From: Veillonellales bacterium
Lineage (GTDB): Bacteria; Bacillota; Negativicutes; JAAYSF01
Assembly: GCA_039680175.1 (NCBI GenBank)
Contig: JBDKTO010000011.1
Coordinates: 33,947 to 97,946 of the forward strand
Length of the DNA: 64,000 nucleotides
Direction: 5' to 3'
Shown: positions 62,501-64,000 of the stretch, one piece after another
Position numbering within the stretch: position 1 is the stretch's first letter
Layout: each line of letters opens with the position of its first letter
Made by a program: the position numbers and the translations under genes
The notes under the pieces: generated by a model
Database searches by the model: none
What the model saw: the letters and a program-made list of their open reading frames with translations, nothing else
What the model was told of the DNA's origin: nothing

Positions 62501-64000
62501 CGGCGGACTCGTGGGGTACAACTACAATGGAACAATAACGAATTGCTATGCGACGGGAACGGTTTCAACTACAACCAGCAATAGCTATGTCGGCGGACTC
62601 GTGGGGTGGAACCACAATGGAACAATCACGAACTGCTATGCGGCGGGAACGGTTTCAACTACAGCCAGCTATAGCGATGTCGGCGGGCTCGTGGGGAATA
62701 ACCTCCATGGAACAATCACGGACTGCTATGCGGTGGAAACGGCTTCAGCTACAGCCAGCATTAGCTCTGTCGGCGGGCTCGTGGGTGGAAACGGTGGAAC
62801 AATAAAGGACTGCTATGCGATGGGAACAGTTTCAGGTACAGGTAGCTCGAGCGATGTCGGCGGACTCGTGGGGTATAACGGCTCCGGTATAAAAATAACG
62901 GACTGCTATGCGGCGGAAGCGGTTTCAGCTACAGACAGCAGTAGCTCTGTCGGTGGGCTCGCGGGGAAGAACGACGGCACGGTAGGGGTTGACAGCACCG
63001 GCGCGTCCTCCCCCTGCTACTGGGATACTAGCAGGACGACGAATGGTTACGGTAGCAATAATGGTACGTTTAATCCCACCCTTGGCGGCACCGCGGCCAG
63101 CGGCGGGCTGACAACCGCCCAGGCAAAAGATACGTCCTACTATTCCGGCTGGGATTTCAACAGCACGTGGTATCGGGCCGATTCCGTGAACAACGACTAT
63201 CCCATCCTGCGGTCGTCGCCGTATGTCCTGACGATAATAGCGAATAACAAAACCATTACCTATGGAGAGGCAATCCCGCACCTGACCTATAGCTGCGACA
63301 AATTATGGGCCGGCGACACCACTGACGTGATTACCGGATTGTCGCTGTCTACCACGACGGCAACTACGCCCGCCGCCGGCTCCTATATCATCACCGCCGG
63401 CGGGGCCAGCGCCACCAGTTCCAACGGACAAAGCTATATTATCATCTACAAAGACGGCACGCTGACAATCAATAAGCGCCCGATCATCATCAACCCCACT
63501 CCCGGTCAGAGCAAAATCTATGGCAATGATGATCCGGCTTTGACCTACAGCGTCGGTGCTACCACCTCGGATACGGGCATCGTTAACAATGATAGTGTAA
63601 GCTACACTGGGGCTTTAGCCCGGAACAGCGGTGAAAACGCGCGCGATTACCCGATCACATTGGGAAATCTGGTTTCCGCCAACAGCAATTATACGGTGTC
63701 GTTAAGTACCGCACCGGTCAACTTTACGATTACCCAGCGCCCGATCATCATCACGCCGACTGCGGGCCAGAGTAAAATCTACGGCAATGATGACCCGGCT
63801 CTGACCTACAGCGTTGGTGCCGCCGATGCGAATACGGGAATCGTCAACAATGATAGGGTAAGCTACACCGGGGCTCTATCCCGGAATACCGGCGAAAACG
63901 CGGCCAATTATGCGATTACAGCGGGAAATCTATCTTCCACCAACAGCAATTATGCGGTGTCGTTACGTACCGCACCGGTCAACTTTACGATTACCCAGCG
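59595..64000 (+). CDS. two-partner-secretion haemagglutinin-like exoprotein, 5' part
   Basis: This open frame of 1468 codons runs to the window edge without a stop. It has a long basic signal peptide ending near GPVFA-N (about residue 36). A TPS domain follows (about 40-160: [57 protein letters not shown]). A beta-helical region comes next, with five GLUG motifs (about 61528-61930) and a second set of about seven (62500-62985), each [21 protein letters not shown]. From about 63477, MBG-type domains begin ([14 protein letters not shown]). TPS proteins are exported through an outer-membrane partner (TpsB) and usually mediate adhesion. AGGAGG precedes the ATG. The C-terminus and any TpsB are outside the window. 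Confidence 0.93.
   Translation, partial: [1468 protein letters not shown]
63477..64000 (+). repeat. 261-bp tandem repeats (87-residue MBG-type domains)
   Basis: The coding units starting at 63477 and 63738, and a third beginning at 63999, repeat at exactly 261 bases. Each reads [26 protein letters not shown]...[18 protein letters not shown]. The array continues past the window. Confidence 0.9.

Noticed and set aside
61574..62805. Plus-strand frames with internal repeats (61574-61867, 62548-62805)
   Set aside because: They are off-frame readings of the GLUG repeats of the exoprotein, which is open throughout in its own frame.
61528..62985. CRISPR array
   Set aside because: The repeats are coding, in frame, variable in length and encode GLUG motifs. 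There are no unique spacers or cas genes.

Overview
The window looks like chromosome of an anaerobic, outer-membrane-bearing Firmicute (Negativicutes, Sporomusaceae-like). Three things point there. A two-partner-secretion haemagglutinin-like exoprotein (59595 to the window end) needs an outer membrane. Firmicute-type AddAB, strong AGGAGG ribosome sites and frequent TTG/GTG starts point to Firmicutes. Superoxide reductase, rubrerythrin, rubredoxin and an indolepyruvate:ferredoxin oxidoreductase point to strict anaerobiosis. No rRNA, CRISPR array, phage or intact insertion sequence was seen. There is one tRNA (Ala, CGC).

Layout. 0-7.7 kb: housekeeping and stress genes (DUF2225 fragment, NlpC/P60 wall hydrolase, a small Asn/Gln-rich repeat protein, rubredoxin, AEC permease, EAL-HDOD protein, superoxide reductase-rubrerythrin operon, HD protein, small proteins). 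7.9-21 kb: a catabolic island around a divergent promoter. The left arm is iclR, a cyclic amidohydrolase and a CapA-like phosphoesterase. The right arm is an ADP-forming acyl-CoA synthetase, iorA, iorB, an Asp/Glu/hydantoin racemase, a LarA-like nickel racemase, an MFS carrier and an M20 carbamoylase. Together they suggest cyclic ureide (hydantoin or allantoin type) uptake, ring opening, decarbamoylation and oxidation of a 2-oxo acid to an acyl-CoA with ATP formation. 21.7-30.8 kb: a second catabolic island on the minus strand (BASS-type carrier, iclR, acylating acetaldehyde dehydrogenase, 4-hydroxy-2-oxovalerate aldolase, GlcE/GlcF/GlcD-like oxidase), with four copies of a TTCTATAWTATAGAA-type operator. 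31-34.4 kb: LysR regulator with pxpB and pxpC, and a decayed second pxpB.

34.4-44.8 kb: small proteins, an EF-hand Ser-rich protein, a two-component system, a 2x[4Fe-4S] ferredoxin beside a His-rich unknown protein, an RMD1/DUF155 protein, a DapF-like protein in which both catalytic Cys are Ser, and a chemoreceptor preceded by a class I c-di-GMP riboswitch. Then come an ABC exporter pseudogene, an EamA half-transporter and the tRNA. 44.8-57.7 kb: a minus-strand operon sbcD-sbcC-addB-addA followed closely by a ubiD-like decarboxylase. 57.8-59.4 kb: two tiny proteins, methylglyoxal synthase, several hairpins and one gene fragment. 59.6-64 kb: the 5' part of the secreted exoprotein with GLUG and MBG repeats.

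Functions are assigned from motifs and context read by eye. No database search was run.
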